Source of the DNA: JAHEJX01 sp041605955
Lineage (GTDB): Bacteria; Actinomycetota; Acidimicrobiia; Spongiisociales; UBA5794
DNA length: 64,000 nucleotides
Direction: 5' to 3'
Assembly: GCA_041605955.1 (NCBI GenBank)
Contig: JBFIXI010000003.1
Location: 1-64,000, forward strand
The notes beneath the pieces were generated by a model. It worked only from the letters and a program-made list of their open reading frames with translations, was not told the origin of the DNA and searched no databases. The stretch's first letter is position 1. Each line of letters begins with the position of its first letter. The translations under genes and the position numbers were made by a program. Below are positions 18,259 to 26,985 of this stretch, one piece after another.

Positions 18259-19466
18259 CTCGCGTACTGCTGCATGCCGAGGATCTCAGCGGGCGGAGCG
18301 CCGCCCACTACGTCGGCAGCCCGATGTACGAAGTGATCGCCGAGCATCAGCCGGCACTGCTCGCAGTAGCGCTCTTCGCCGCTATGTCCTGGCTTGCCGG
18401 GCGTCTGGCCCGACGGGGTAATCGGTTGGCAGGTCGCCTCGCATGGCGTTACGCCCACCTCGACACCAGGGAGCGCTTCCTGTTCTGGGTGACTGCGATG
18501 GCCGGGGCCGTGCACACTGGGTTGGTGCTGGGCCACGAACTCGGCTGGTGGACCATGGGCTACGCCGTAATCGCCGCCGCCGAGATCTTCTTGGCGAAGC
18601 GCGTCCTGCTGCGCGCGGTGCCACGCCGGCGCGCTGTGCTGATTCTGCTCACCTCGATCCTCGGATACGCGCTGGTTGCTGTTGCGGGAACCCTCCCGGA
18701 TCAGGTCGGCCTGGCCACCAAGCTCATCGAGATAGCCGCGTTGGCAGTCCTCCTCCAGCCGCTCCGGCCGACGCGGCTCCGCCGGCTCGCCTCGTCCACC
18801 GTCGTCGTGACCGTGATGCTCGTGGTTGGGCTGTCCAGTTGGGTGGGCGCGTTCTCGGGAGAGGACGGGCATCACCTCGGCGAGACGGCCGGCCCGGGCA
18901 CACTGATCCCTCGCGGAGAGGACCGGGCCCCGGATGAGCACGAGCGGCGCGCCGCGGACCTGCTCTATGAGGCTACGGTTGCCGGAGTCGCCAAGTATCG
19001 CGACCCGGCAGTAGCCGCCGCCGACGGCTACCAAGTCACCAACATCGTCGGCCACGATTTCCACGCTCCCAACCCCACGTATCAGGCAGACGGTCGCATC
19101 CTCGACCCCTCCCGGCCGGAGAACTTGATCTACGCAGCCGGCCCCGGCGGTCCCGTGCTCGTCGGAGTCATGTACGAATCGGAAGCAATCGGGGTGGCGG
19201 GCCCGGCGGTTGGCGGCCCGCTCACCGTGTGGCACAGCCACGATCACGTGTGCTTCTCCCTGATGCCGCCGGCCCTCGCCGGACTGACCTCGCCATTCGG
19301 CGTGTGCCCGGCGGGCTCGGTCACGATTCCGATCACAGGCGAGATGCTCCATGTATGGACCATCGCCGGAGCGCCGGAGCGCTTTGGCCGCCTCGACGAC
19401 GCCTGGCTCGCGGCTCACCTCGAGGGGACCGTCCGACCGGATACCGGGTCGGGCACCTCGGAATAG
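18255..19466 (+). CDS. Membrane protein with C-terminal histidine-rich soluble domain, unknown
   Basis: The 403-residue protein has about six TM helices (residues about 30-50, 75-95, 95-120, 127-150, 155-170, 178-200). A soluble, probably extracytoplasmic domain of about 190 residues follows. That domain contains VGHDFHAPNP, WHSHDHVCF and GEMLHVWTI, and two cysteines (HVC and FGVC). Clustered histidines plus cysteine suggest metal binding, but no known family is claimed. The start overlaps the upstream gene by ATGA, so the two are translationally coupled. Confidence 0.6.
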   Translation: MTRVLLHAEDLSGRSAAHYVGSPMYEVIAEHQPALLAVALFAAMSWLAGRLARRGNRLAGRLAWRYAHLDTRERFLFWVTAMAGAVHTGLVLGHELGWWTMGYAVIAAAEIFLAKRVLLRAVPRRRAVLILLTSILGYALVAVAGTLPDQVGLATKLIEIAALAVLLQPLRPTRLRRLASSTVVVTVMLVVGLSSWVGAFSGEDGHHLGETAGPGTLIPRGEDRAPDEHERRAADLLYEATVAGVAKYRDPAVAAADGYQVTNIVGHDFHAPNPTYQADGRILDPSRPENLIYAAGPGGPVLVGVMYESEAIGVAGPAVGGPLTVWHSHDHVCFSLMPPALAGLTSPFGVCPAGSVTIPITGEMLHVWTIAGAPERFGRLDDAWLAAHLEGTVRPDTGSGTSE

Positions 19467-19533
19467 CCGCCAACGCCCAGTTCGACCGAGCGGCGGCGCC
19501 ATTCCCAGTTCGCGGGGGCGCGGCGGCTCACGT

Positions 19534-19560
19534 TCAAGTAAGCGGCCCGAATTGCCGAAA
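19534..19560 (+). promoter_or_regulatory. Possible sigma-28 (FliA-type) promoter
   Basis: TCAAG at 19534-19538 and GCCGAAA at 19554-19560, with 15 bases between, resemble the motility sigma factor consensus (CAAG/TAAA, 15 bases, GCCGATA). The site lies about 54 bases before the lone receiver gene. It is a single match found by eye. Confidence 0.35.
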
Positions 19561-19613
19561 CAGCCCTAACGCAAGCCAATACCTTCCATGGCGCCGAGCC
19601 CACGGGGAGTAAT

Positions 19614-20039
19614 GTGACCGAACACCCAGCGGTGCAGCCGTCGATCCTCATCGTCGAGGACTCCCCGCTGCACGCCAGGATCATTCTGACCATGCTCAGA
19701 GACATCGGGATCCCCGATGACAAGGTGGGCACGGTGGCGTTGTTGCAGGATGCGCTGACCATGATCCATCGTTGGCAGCCCACCTGCATCCTGCTCGACC
19801 TGACCCTGCCCGACGCCGAAGGCATCGAGGCCGTCGAAGCCGTCGTGCAGGCCGCTCCCAACGTGCCGGTGATCGTGGTGAGCGGACACGACGATCCGGC
19901 CGTAGCCATCGCTGTGGTGGAAGCGGGTGCCCAGGAGTTCATGTCGAAGTGGCCGGCCGAGGCGCATGAGCTCGGCTCGCTGGTTCGAATGGCACTGGCG
20001 CGCGGCAGTTTCGGCCAGGCCCGACCCGCCGCAGGCTGA
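19614..20039 (+). CDS. Stand-alone receiver (CheY-like) protein
   Basis: A 141-residue single-domain response regulator: acidic pair Glu15-Asp16, phosphoacceptor Asp62 in LLDLTLPD, Ser90 in VVSGHDD, and Lys112. The lysine is followed by Trp instead of the usual Pro. No output domain is present, so it should act by protein contact, as in chemotaxis or phosphorelays. GTG 19614 follows GGGGAG by 4 bases. The possible sigma-28 promoter upstream would fit a motility role; no che or fli genes are in the window. Confidence 0.85.
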   Translation: MTEHPAVQPSILIVEDSPLHARIILTMLRDIGIPDDKVGTVALLQDALTMIHRWQPTCILLDLTLPDAEGIEAVEAVVQAAPNVPVIVVSGHDDPAVAIAVVEAGAQEFMSKWPAEAHELGSLVRMALARGSFGQARPAAG

Positions 20040-20111
20040 ACCACACGCCGGAAGCTCGCCCGCCTGGTGACCCGCCGCGACGGGCCGCCCGGCCCTAGAC
20101 TCGGCGGGCAG

Positions 20112-20543
20112 ATGTCATGGGCCGTCCTCCATCAGCGCCGAATTCGCTATTCCGACGTCGACTCACAGGGAATCGTCTTCAACGGCAACTACCTGACCTA
20201 CTACGACGACGCCATCACCGATCTGTTCCTGGCGGCCCGGCTCGACTCGGCGGCTATGCATGAATCCGGATATGACGTCGTGACCGCCCATGCCTCGGTC
20301 GATTTCAAGGCCACCGCCGCCCTGTTCGAGGAGATGGAGATCGGGGTTCGGCTCGCCCGCGTAGGCAACACCTCTTTCACCTTCGAGCTCGAATCACGCG
20401 TCGGCGAGCGGGTCACCACCCAGGCCACGATCGTCTACGTCGCGGTGGATGCGGCAACCTTCCGCCCGATCCCGGTACCAGACGCCTTCGTGACCGCCAT
20501 GCAAGCGGTCCATGCCGAGCCGATCGCCACCGCCTCCTCCTGA
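20112..20543 (+). CDS. Acyl-CoA thioesterase, 4HBT (YbgC-like) family
   Basis: The 143-residue hot-dog-fold protein carries RYSDVDSQGIVFNGNYL at residues 12-28, the 4-hydroxybenzoyl-CoA thioesterase signature with the catalytic Asp17. It should hydrolyse a small acyl-CoA in the cytosol; substrate unknown. ATG 20112 is chosen because the family N-terminus begins there; the 15 earlier in-frame codons are non-family. It is convergent with the aldehyde dehydrogenase gene. Confidence 0.88.
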   Translation: MSWAVLHQRRIRYSDVDSQGIVFNGNYLTYYDDAITDLFLAARLDSAAMHESGYDVVTAHASVDFKATAALFEEMEIGVRLARVGNTSFTFELESRVGERVTTQATIVYVAVDAATFRPIPVPDAFVTAMQAVHAEPIATASS

Positions 20544-20573
20544 CGCCACCGACACACCCGGCCGTGGGAGGAG

Positions 20574-22049
20574 TCAATACGGGGCGATCACGTCTCCGCC
20601 TTCGACGTACACGGTCTTCAACTGGGTGTAATGATTGATCGTCGTGAGGCTGTTCTCGCGTCCTATTCCAGACTGCTTGTAGCCGCCGAATGGGATCTCG
20701 ACCGGAGTGATGTTGTAGTTGTTGATCCAAATGGTGCCGGCTTCCAGCCTGGCGACCACCCGATGCGCCCGCTGTACGTCGCGGGTGAACACGCCGGCGG
20801 CCAGCCCATAGTGGGTGTTGTTGGCACGGGCGATCACCTCCTCCTCGCCATCAAAGGGAAGCACCGTCATCACCGGCCCGAAGATCTCATCGGTGGCGAT
20901 CGACATCGAATCGGTGGCATCGGCGAAGATCGTCGGCTCCACGAAGTTGCCCCCGGCAAGCGCCTTATCGGCCACCCGGCCGCCCCCGGCGAGGAGCTTG
21001 GCTCCGGCCGCCTTGCCCGCCTCGATGTAGTGGAGCACCTTCTCCATGTGCTCCGTCGAGATGAGGGCGCCGACGTGCGTCTCCGGGTCCAACGGATCGC
21101 CGACTCGGATCTTGCCCACCCGGTTGCGCAGCCGCTCCAGGAACTCGTCGTAGATCTCCCGTTGGACGAAGACCCGAGTTCCGTTGGAACAGACTTCGCC
21201 CTGGGTGTAGAAGTTGCCGAGCAGCGCCGCCGACGTGGCGTTGTCCAAATCTGCGTCGCTGAAGATGATCAACGGGGACTTGCCCCCCAGCTCCAGCGTG
21301 ATGTGCTTGAGCGACTCCGCGGCGTTGGCCATGACCAGCTTGCCGGTCCCGACCTCACCGGTGAGCGAGACCTTGGCCACGTCGGGATGGCTCACCAGCA
21401 TGGCACCCACCCGACCATCCCCCTGGATAACGTTGAACACCCCGGGAGGCACCCCTGCCTCGGTGTAGACCTCGGCGAGCTTGGAGGCGGTCAACGGTGT
21501 CAGCTCCGCCGGTTTGTAGATCATGGCGTTGCCGCACGCCAGCGCCGGCGCCGACTTCCATCCGGCGATTTGGATCGGGTAGTTCCATGCGCCGATGCCG
21601 ACGCACACCCCGAGGGGCTCGCGTCGGGTGTAGGCGAACGACTCTCCGAGATCGAAATGCTCGCCGTGCAAGCTCGGTGCCAGCCCGGCGAAGTAGTCGA
21701 TGGCATCGGCCGCGGAGATCACATCGACGGACAACGCTTCTTGGATCGGCTTGCCGGTGTCGAGGACTTCGAGCTCGGCTAGCTCCGCGTTGCGCTCACG
21801 CAAGATCCGGGCCGCCCGCTGGAGGATGCGGCCGCGGGCGGCACCGCCCAGCTGCGACCACTCGCGGAAGGCCTGGGTCGCGCTGGCGACGGCCCGATCG
21901 ACGTCTGCTGCCGATGCCTGCTGCACCGACGTGAGCACCTCGCCGGTAGCGGGGTTGATCGAATCGAAGGCCTCCCCCGAGGTGGCATCGACGTACTCGC
22001 CGTCGATGTACGGCCGCCATATCGAAACGAGCTGCGTCTCGCCGGTCAT
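20574..22049 (-). CDS. betB: Betaine-aldehyde dehydrogenase-like NAD(P)-dependent aldehyde dehydrogenase
   Basis: The 491-residue enzyme has the aldehyde dehydrogenase signatures: GAWNYPIQ, the nucleotide-binding SLTGEVGTGK, Glu253 in LELGGKSP and catalytic Cys287 in GEVCSNGTRV. The CSNGTRVF context is close to BetB-type enzymes (CTNGTRVF), which make glycine betaine from betaine aldehyde. Related gamma-aminobutyraldehyde or other amino-aldehyde dehydrogenases cannot be excluded. ATG 22049 has GGAGGAG upstream. No choline oxidase or transporter is adjacent. It is divergent from the ABC exporter pair. Confidence 0.85.
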   Translation of the reverse strand: MTGETQLVSIWRPYIDGEYVDATSGEAFDSINPATGEVLTSVQQASAADVDRAVASATQAFREWSQLGGAARGRILQRAARILRERNAELAELEVLDTGKPIQEALSVDVISAADAIDYFAGLAPSLHGEHFDLGESFAYTRREPLGVCVGIGAWNYPIQIAGWKSAPALACGNAMIYKPAELTPLTASKLAEVYTEAGVPPGVFNVIQGDGRVGAMLVSHPDVAKVSLTGEVGTGKLVMANAAESLKHITLELGGKSPLIIFSDADLDNATSAALLGNFYTQGEVCSNGTRVFVQREIYDEFLERLRNRVGKIRVGDPLDPETHVGALISTEHMEKVLHYIEAGKAAGAKLLAGGGRVADKALAGGNFVEPTIFADATDSMSIATDEIFGPVMTVLPFDGEEEVIARANNTHYGLAAGVFTRDVQRAHRVVARLEAGTIWINNYNITPVEIPFGGYKQSGIGRENSLTTINHYTQLKTVYVEGGDVIAPY

Positions 22050-22158
22050 TCGCCTACTCCTCCACGATCTCTGTTCGCCTCCCACGCTAATGCGAGTGGG
22101 TGCGGGTGGCGGTCGCCGATCGGCATCGGGAGGTTCACGGACGCCTAGCCTCTGGTCG

Positions 22159-24003
22159 GTGACCACCGACGCCATCATCGAACAATCGCGTCAGTCGGAG
22201 CACCAGGTGATCGGCCGAGGCCTCCAGCTGATCCAGCGCCAAGTGAGACGCGCCCCGCGACAATTCGGGCTCGGCTTCGCCGGAACCGTGCTGTATGCCG
22301 TAATGACGATCGCCTCGGCCTACGTGATCGGCTACGCCACCGACGAGGTCTTGCTCCCGGCGGTCGCAGCCGGCGACGTGACCACGACGAGCTTGGTCGT
22401 GGCCGCAATGCTGATCATCGGGGTCGGTGCGCTACGGGGGCTGGGCATAACCCTGCGCCGCTTCGGCGCTTACGCGGCCCAATATCGCCTCCAGCAGCGG
22501 GACCGCACCGATGTCACCGACCGCTACCTCGAACTGCCGATCGAGTGGCACCGTCGCTACCCGACCGGGCAGCTGCTGTCCAACGTGAATGCCGATGTCG
22601 AGGCGGCGTCGTTCATCGCAGCGCCGCTTCCCATGGCTTTCGGCGTCGTTGTCATGCTGATCATCACCGTGATACTGCTGCTGCTCACCGATCCGTATCT
22701 GGCGTTGGTCGGGTTCGCCGTGACGCCGGCGATTGCCCTCACCAACATTTTCTACCAGCGGCACATGCGGATTGCCGCCGCCAGCGCGCAGCGGCTGCGG
22801 GCAGAGGTCACCGAGATCGCCCATGAGTCATTCGATGCCGCCCTCGTAGTCAAGGCTATGGGACGCGAGGACGCCGAAGTCGGCCGCTTCGGGACCCGGT
22901 CCGACGATCTGCGCGATCGGATGGTCGACGTCGGCAAGCTGCGGGCGGCCTTTGATCCGGTGATGGAAGCGCTGCCCACGCTCGGGGTGCTCGCAGTCGT
23001 GCTGGTCGGAACATGGCGCGTCGATCAAGGCCTCATGACCGAGGGCACCCTGGTCACCTTCGCCTACCTCTTCCGGCTCATCGCGCTTCCGATGCGGGTG
23101 TTTGCGTGGCTCCTCGGGCAGCTGCCCACCGCGATAGTCGGTTGGGACCGCATCGAGACAGTCCTCCGTCAGCACGACACTGTTGAGTACGGCTCGGCCG
23201 GGTTGGTCAACCACGGCGGCGCCACCGCCGAGGCGGCCACGATGGGCTATCTGTATCCGGAGACGGAGACGGCCGACCTGGCCGACCGGGTGGGCCCACC
23301 GGTGCCCGGCAACCACGATGAGCGACGCGGCATCGACTCCGTCACTCTCGATGTGCCGCCGGGCCGAACGGTGGCGCTGGTAGGCCCTACGGGATCCGGC
23401 AAGACGACCGTGGCTCACCTGCTCATCCGACTCTTCGATCCCGACGCGGGGGTCGTTCGCCTCGACGGGAAACTGTTGGTCGATCTCGAGCGCAGCGAGC
23501 TCGCCGAGGCCGCCGCCCTGGTATTCCAGGAGGCCTTCTTGTTCGACGACACGATCGCCGCCAACATCACCCTGGATGCTCCTTTCAGTGAGGAGGAAGT
23601 CCACGCCGCAGCCCAGTTGGCGCAGGCCCATGAGTTCATCGCAGCGCTTCCCGACGGCTACGAGACGCTGGTGGGAGAGCGCGGGGCCACCCTGTCGGGA
23701 GGACAGCGGCAACGGATCGCCCTCGCCAGAGCCTTGATCCGCCGCCCCCGCTTGCTGGTGCTCGACGACGCCACCTCGGCGGTGGACCCAGGCGTAGAGC
23801 GAAACATCCTCGAGGGCCTCGCCGGGCTCGACACCACAGTTGTCATCGTGGCCTACCGGCGCTCCTCGATAATGCTGGCTGACGAGGTCATCTTCATCGA
23901 ATACGGCCGCATCATCGGCCGCGGCACTCACTCCCACCTCTACGCCACTTTGCCGGCGTACCGATCGTTGATCGACGCCTACGACACGGAGTCGGTGCAG
24001 TGA
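22159..24003 (+). CDS. ABC exporter half-transporter, subunit 1 (degenerate Walker B and H-loop)
   Basis: A 614-residue half-transporter: six TM helices (residues about 40-330) and an ATPase domain (about 390-600). Walker A is GPTGSGKTT, Q loop FQEAFLF, signature LSGGQRQR. Walker B is LLVLDDATSAVD, with Asp where the catalytic Glu should be, and the H-loop reads VAYRRSS with Tyr instead of His. Subunit 2 has the reverse pattern, so the two form a heterodimer with one consensus and one degenerate ATP site. GTG 22159 opens the conserved region. The stop overlaps the GTG of subunit 2 (GTGA). Confidence 0.9.
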   Translation: MTTDAIIEQSRQSEHQVIGRGLQLIQRQVRRAPRQFGLGFAGTVLYAVMTIASAYVIGYATDEVLLPAVAAGDVTTTSLVVAAMLIIGVGALRGLGITLRRFGAYAAQYRLQQRDRTDVTDRYLELPIEWHRRYPTGQLLSNVNADVEAASFIAAPLPMAFGVVVMLIITVILLLLTDPYLALVGFAVTPAIALTNIFYQRHMRIAAASAQRLRAEVTEIAHESFDAALVVKAMGREDAEVGRFGTRSDDLRDRMVDVGKLRAAFDPVMEALPTLGVLAVVLVGTWRVDQGLMTEGTLVTFAYLFRLIALPMRVFAWLLGQLPTAIVGWDRIETVLRQHDTVEYGSAGLVNHGGATAEAATMGYLYPETETADLADRVGPPVPGNHDERRGIDSVTLDVPPGRTVALVGPTGSGKTTVAHLLIRLFDPDAGVVRLDGKLLVDLERSELAEAAALVFQEAFLFDDTIAANITLDAPFSEEEVHAAAQLAQAHEFIAALPDGYETLVGERGATLSGGQRQRIALARALIRRPRLLVLDDATSAVDPGVERNILEGLAGLDTTVVIVAYRRSSIMLADEVIFIEYGRIIGRGTHSHLYATLPAYRSLIDAYDTESVQ

Positions 24004-25823
24004 CCTCGACGATGACTCGCACCACGATGGAGGAGGAGGCTGCCGCCCGTGCCGGGGCTATGCGGACGATCCGTCGCGGGCTGGCCTTGTCGCCGGAGCT
24101 GCGCCGCGGCCTGCCCGGCACCATTGCCCTCGCATTGCTGGCCACCGCCGGCAAGGTGATCATCCCCATCGTCATTCAGCAGGTGCTCGACTTCGGAGTG
24201 ACCGCCGACGGGGTCGACATGAGCCACGTCATGCGCATGATCATGGTGGCCCTCGGCGCCGTGGCGATCACGGCCGGAGCAACCGGGTGGATGCACCTGC
24301 GCCTTGCCAAGGTGTCGGAAACCGCCTTGTCGGGGCTGAGGATCCGCGCCTTCCGCCACATCCATGACCTCTCCATGCTCCATCAGGCGTCGGAGCAGCG
24401 AGGGGCGCTGGTGGCCCGCGTCACCTCCGATGTGGATCAGATAAGCCGCTTCATGCAATGGGCCGGCCTGATGATCATCGTCAACTCCGGCCAAGCGCTG
24501 ATGGCGATCGTCGTCATGCTGGTGTATTCGCTGCCGCTGGCGTTGACCGTCGTTGCGGCCATCCCGCTCATCGCCTTCACCGTTCGCTGGTTTCAGCGCC
24601 GGCTCGAGAAAGCCTTCCTGCTAGTACGCGAGAAGGTAGGCCGCATGCTGGCCACCCTCGCCGAGGTCGTGGTAGGTGCTCCCGTGATCCGGGCATACGG
24701 GATCGAAAGCCGGGTGCGCCGCAAGCTGGGCGACGCTATCGAAGACCACCGCAGCACAGCCGTGCGGGCCGGAGCGCTGTCTGCCAGCTTCTCGGGGGCG
24801 GGCGAGATCCTGTCATCGCTCGTGATCGCAGCCGTGCTGGTGGTGGGGACCCTGCTCGCCGTCGGTGGATCCGAGACGATCGGCACCGTCGTAGCCTTCC
24901 TCTTCCTCGTCCAGCTGTTCGTCCAACCGATTCAGACGTTCGGCGAGGCCGTCAACGAGGCGCAGACGGCGGTGGCCGGCTGGCGCCGGGTGCTCGATGT
25001 GCTCGATATCGCCCCCGACGTTGCCGATCCCGGCCCCGACGGCGTCGACCTCCCCCATCAGGCGCTGCGCGTCGAGTTTCGCAACGTGGCCTTCCGCTAC
25101 CCGAAGACCGGCGAGAACGCCCGGGACGCAACCGGCACCATGGCGTTGCGGCGCCTGTCCGTCAGGATCGAGCCGGAGACTCGGGTCGCCGTCGTGGGGG
25201 AAACCGGATCGGGGAAGACGACATTCGCCAAGCTCCTGACGCGGCTGATGGACCCATCCGAGGGCGAGATCCTGGTGGGAGGGGTCGACCTGAAACGGGT
25301 GCGCTTCGACTCGTTGCGCGACCGGGTGGTGATGGTTCCCCAAGAGGGCATGTTGTTTCGGGGCACCATCGCCGACAACGTCTTGATGGGACGACCCGGC
25401 GCCGGCGGCGACGAGCTGACCGCCACCTTTCGCCGGCTTGGGCTCGACGATTGGATCGGCGAGCTGGCCGCCGGCCTCGACACTCCAGTCGGCGAGCGCG
25501 GATCGGCTCTCTCGGTCGGCGAGCGCCAACTCGTGACGCTGGTCCGAGCTGCGATCGCTGACCCGGACTTGCTCGTCCTCGATGAGGCAACGTCGGCAGT
25601 CGACCCGGCCACCGAGGTGCGGATCTCGCGGGCCCTCAGCGAGTTGACGGCCGGCCGCACGGTAGTCACGATCGCGCATCGGCTCAGTACCGCCGAGGCG
25701 GCGGATCGGGTGCTGGTTTTCGATCGGGGGCAGCTGGTCCAGGACGGGTCTCATCAGGAGCTGATGGCCGCCGGCGGGGTCTACGGCCGGCTCTTCGCCT
25801 CCTGGCAAAAAGGCACCATGTAG
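24000..25823 (+). CDS. ABC exporter half-transporter, subunit 2
   Basis: The 607-residue partner of the preceding gene. Six TM helices precede an ATPase domain with Walker A GETGSGKTT, Walker B LLVLDEATSAVD (catalytic Glu present) and H-loop IAHRLST. Its signature is LSVGERQ instead of LSGGQ. Since the signature of one subunit completes the ATP site of the other, this defect pairs with the degenerate Walker B/H-loop of subunit 1, leaving one active site. GTG 24000 overlaps the upstream stop. The substrate may be a drug or lipid; unknown. Confidence 0.9.
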   Translation: MTSTMTRTTMEEEAAARAGAMRTIRRGLALSPELRRGLPGTIALALLATAGKVIIPIVIQQVLDFGVTADGVDMSHVMRMIMVALGAVAITAGATGWMHLRLAKVSETALSGLRIRAFRHIHDLSMLHQASEQRGALVARVTSDVDQISRFMQWAGLMIIVNSGQALMAIVVMLVYSLPLALTVVAAIPLIAFTVRWFQRRLEKAFLLVREKVGRMLATLAEVVVGAPVIRAYGIESRVRRKLGDAIEDHRSTAVRAGALSASFSGAGEILSSLVIAAVLVVGTLLAVGGSETIGTVVAFLFLVQLFVQPIQTFGEAVNEAQTAVAGWRRVLDVLDIAPDVADPGPDGVDLPHQALRVEFRNVAFRYPKTGENARDATGTMALRRLSVRIEPETRVAVVGETGSGKTTFAKLLTRLMDPSEGEILVGGVDLKRVRFDSLRDRVVMVPQEGMLFRGTIADNVLMGRPGAGGDELTATFRRLGLDDWIGELAAGLDTPVGERGSALSVGERQLVTLVRAAIADPDLLVLDEATSAVDPATEVRISRALSELTAGRTVVTIAHRLSTAEAADRVLVFDRGQLVQDGSHQELMAAGGVYGRLFASWQKGTM

Positions 25824-25916
25824 CGGCGTCGGTGCGCGGCCGACCGGAGACGATGCGGCTTCCACCTTTCAAGAATGGACCGGCGCTTGCCGATATGGGG
25901 CTAGAGTCAACGTGAA

Positions 25917-25970
25917 AGCGCCAGATTTGACTTGTCAGCTTGCGGGCGCTCTAGAAATGCAGCTAAAGCG
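25917..25970 (+). promoter_or_regulatory. SAM-II-like riboswitch
   Basis: The RNA aligns by eye with SAM-II aptamers. A P1 stem is formed by GCGCC (25918-25922) and GGCGC (25944-25948). The J/L region holds GAUUU and UUGC, followed by AGAAAUGCAGCUAAAG, which matches the invariant AUAAAUG..AGCUAAA end of the class. AGCU at 25937-25940 can pair with AGCU at 25961-25964, in line with the pseudoknot. It lies directly before an intrinsic terminator and the homocysteine methyltransferase, a fitting target for repression by S-adenosylmethionine. Confidence 0.75.
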
Positions 25971-25979
25971 ACGTTGAGG

Positions 25980-26007
25980 ACCGCCTCCCCGTCGTGAGGC
26001 GGTTTTT
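25980..26007 (+). terminator. Intrinsic terminator after the riboswitch
   Basis: An 8-bp perfect stem ACCGCCTC/GAGGCGGT with an 8-base loop is followed at once by a T run. It sits 9 bases after the aptamer and 57 bases before the methyltransferase start, so it is the likely expression platform. Confidence 0.85.
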
Positions 26008-26064
26008 CCGTCTCATACGCCCCGCAGGCCCGAGTCATCTCGGCACCCGAAGACGGAGCAGCGC

Positions 26065-26985
26065 ATGGCCGATCAAACCAACACCTTCTCGGAGCTACTG
26101 GCAACGAAGTCGCTTCTAGTGGCCGACGGGGCGATGGGGACCGCCCTCTTCGACGCCGGCCTGGAGCCGGGAGGCTCGCCGGAGCTGCTCAACGTTGACG
26201 ACCCGGCGCTGATCGGGTCCATCCATGGCTCCTACATCGACGCCGGAGCCGACATCATCCTCACCAACACGTTCGGCGGCAACGGCCCTCGCCTCGAGCT
26301 GCATCACAGCGCAGAGCGGGTGGTCGAGCTCAACCGGGCTGCGGCCGAAGTGGCCCGCCGCGTCGCCGCCACCGCCGACCGCCGGGTAGCCGTGGCCGGC
26401 AGCATCGGACCTACCGGGGCACTGTTGGAGCCCTACGGTCTGCTCACGGTCTCCCAAGCAGACGCCGCCTTTGCCGAGCAGGTTTCCGGGCTGGTGGCGG
26501 GCGGAGTCGACGTCCTGTGGATCGAGACGATGTCGTCGTTGGAGGAGCTGCAGGCCGCGTTTGGCGCCGCCGCCGCCTCGGGGCTCCCAGTCGTGGCCAC
26601 GATGAGCTTCGACAGCCACGGTCACACGATGATGGGCGTTCACCCGACTGCTTTCGGCACGTGGGCCGGCACCACTGCCGGTCTGACGGCTGCCGGTGCC
26701 AACTGCGGCATCGGACCGGATGACATCATCGCGGCCGTGACCGGAATCAAAGATTCGGCTCCCGAGACGGTCGTCGTGGCCAAGGGCAACTGCGGGGTGC
26801 CGCTGTACTCGGGGCTCACCATGGAGTATCCGACCACAGCAGACGACATGGCCGGTTACGTGGATGGGGCAGTCGCAGAAGGTGCCCGCATCGTCGGCGC
26901 CTGTTGCGGATCTACGCCGGCTCATATTGCCGCCATCCGCACCCGGGTGGACCAGATCGCCTACGGAGAGCCTGCCGGGGTCTGA
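26065..26985 (+). CDS. Homocysteine S-methyltransferase family protein
   Basis: The 306-residue protein corresponds to the homocysteine-binding domain of MetH/BHMT. It has DGAMGTAL at residues 21-28 and zinc ligands Cys214 (GANCG) and Cys280-Cys281 (GACCGSTP). It should methylate homocysteine to methionine. It lacks the folate, cobalamin and activation domains of full MetH, so the methyl donor is a methylated corrinoid partner, betaine, S-methylmethionine or another compound. The SAM-II-like riboswitch and terminator upstream argue for control by the end product of the pathway. It overlaps the convergent membrane gene by 25 bases. Confidence 0.88.
   Translation: MADQTNTFSELLATKSLLVADGAMGTALFDAGLEPGGSPELLNVDDPALIGSIHGSYIDAGADIILTNTFGGNGPRLELHHSAERVVELNRAAAEVARRVAATADRRVAVAGSIGPTGALLEPYGLLTVSQADAAFAEQVSGLVAGGVDVLWIETMSSLEELQAAFGAAAASGLPVVATMSFDSHGHTMMGVHPTAFGTWAGTTAGLTAAGANCGIGPDDIIAAVTGIKDSAPETVVVAKGNCGVPLYSGLTMEYPTTADDMAGYVDGAVAEGARIVGACCGSTPAHIAAIRTRVDQIAYGEPAGV

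Noticed and set aside
22159..24003. First ABC subunit as a broken gene because of altered Walker B and H-loop
   Set aside because: The changes match the compensating signature change in the partner and are typical of heterodimeric exporters; the frame is intact.
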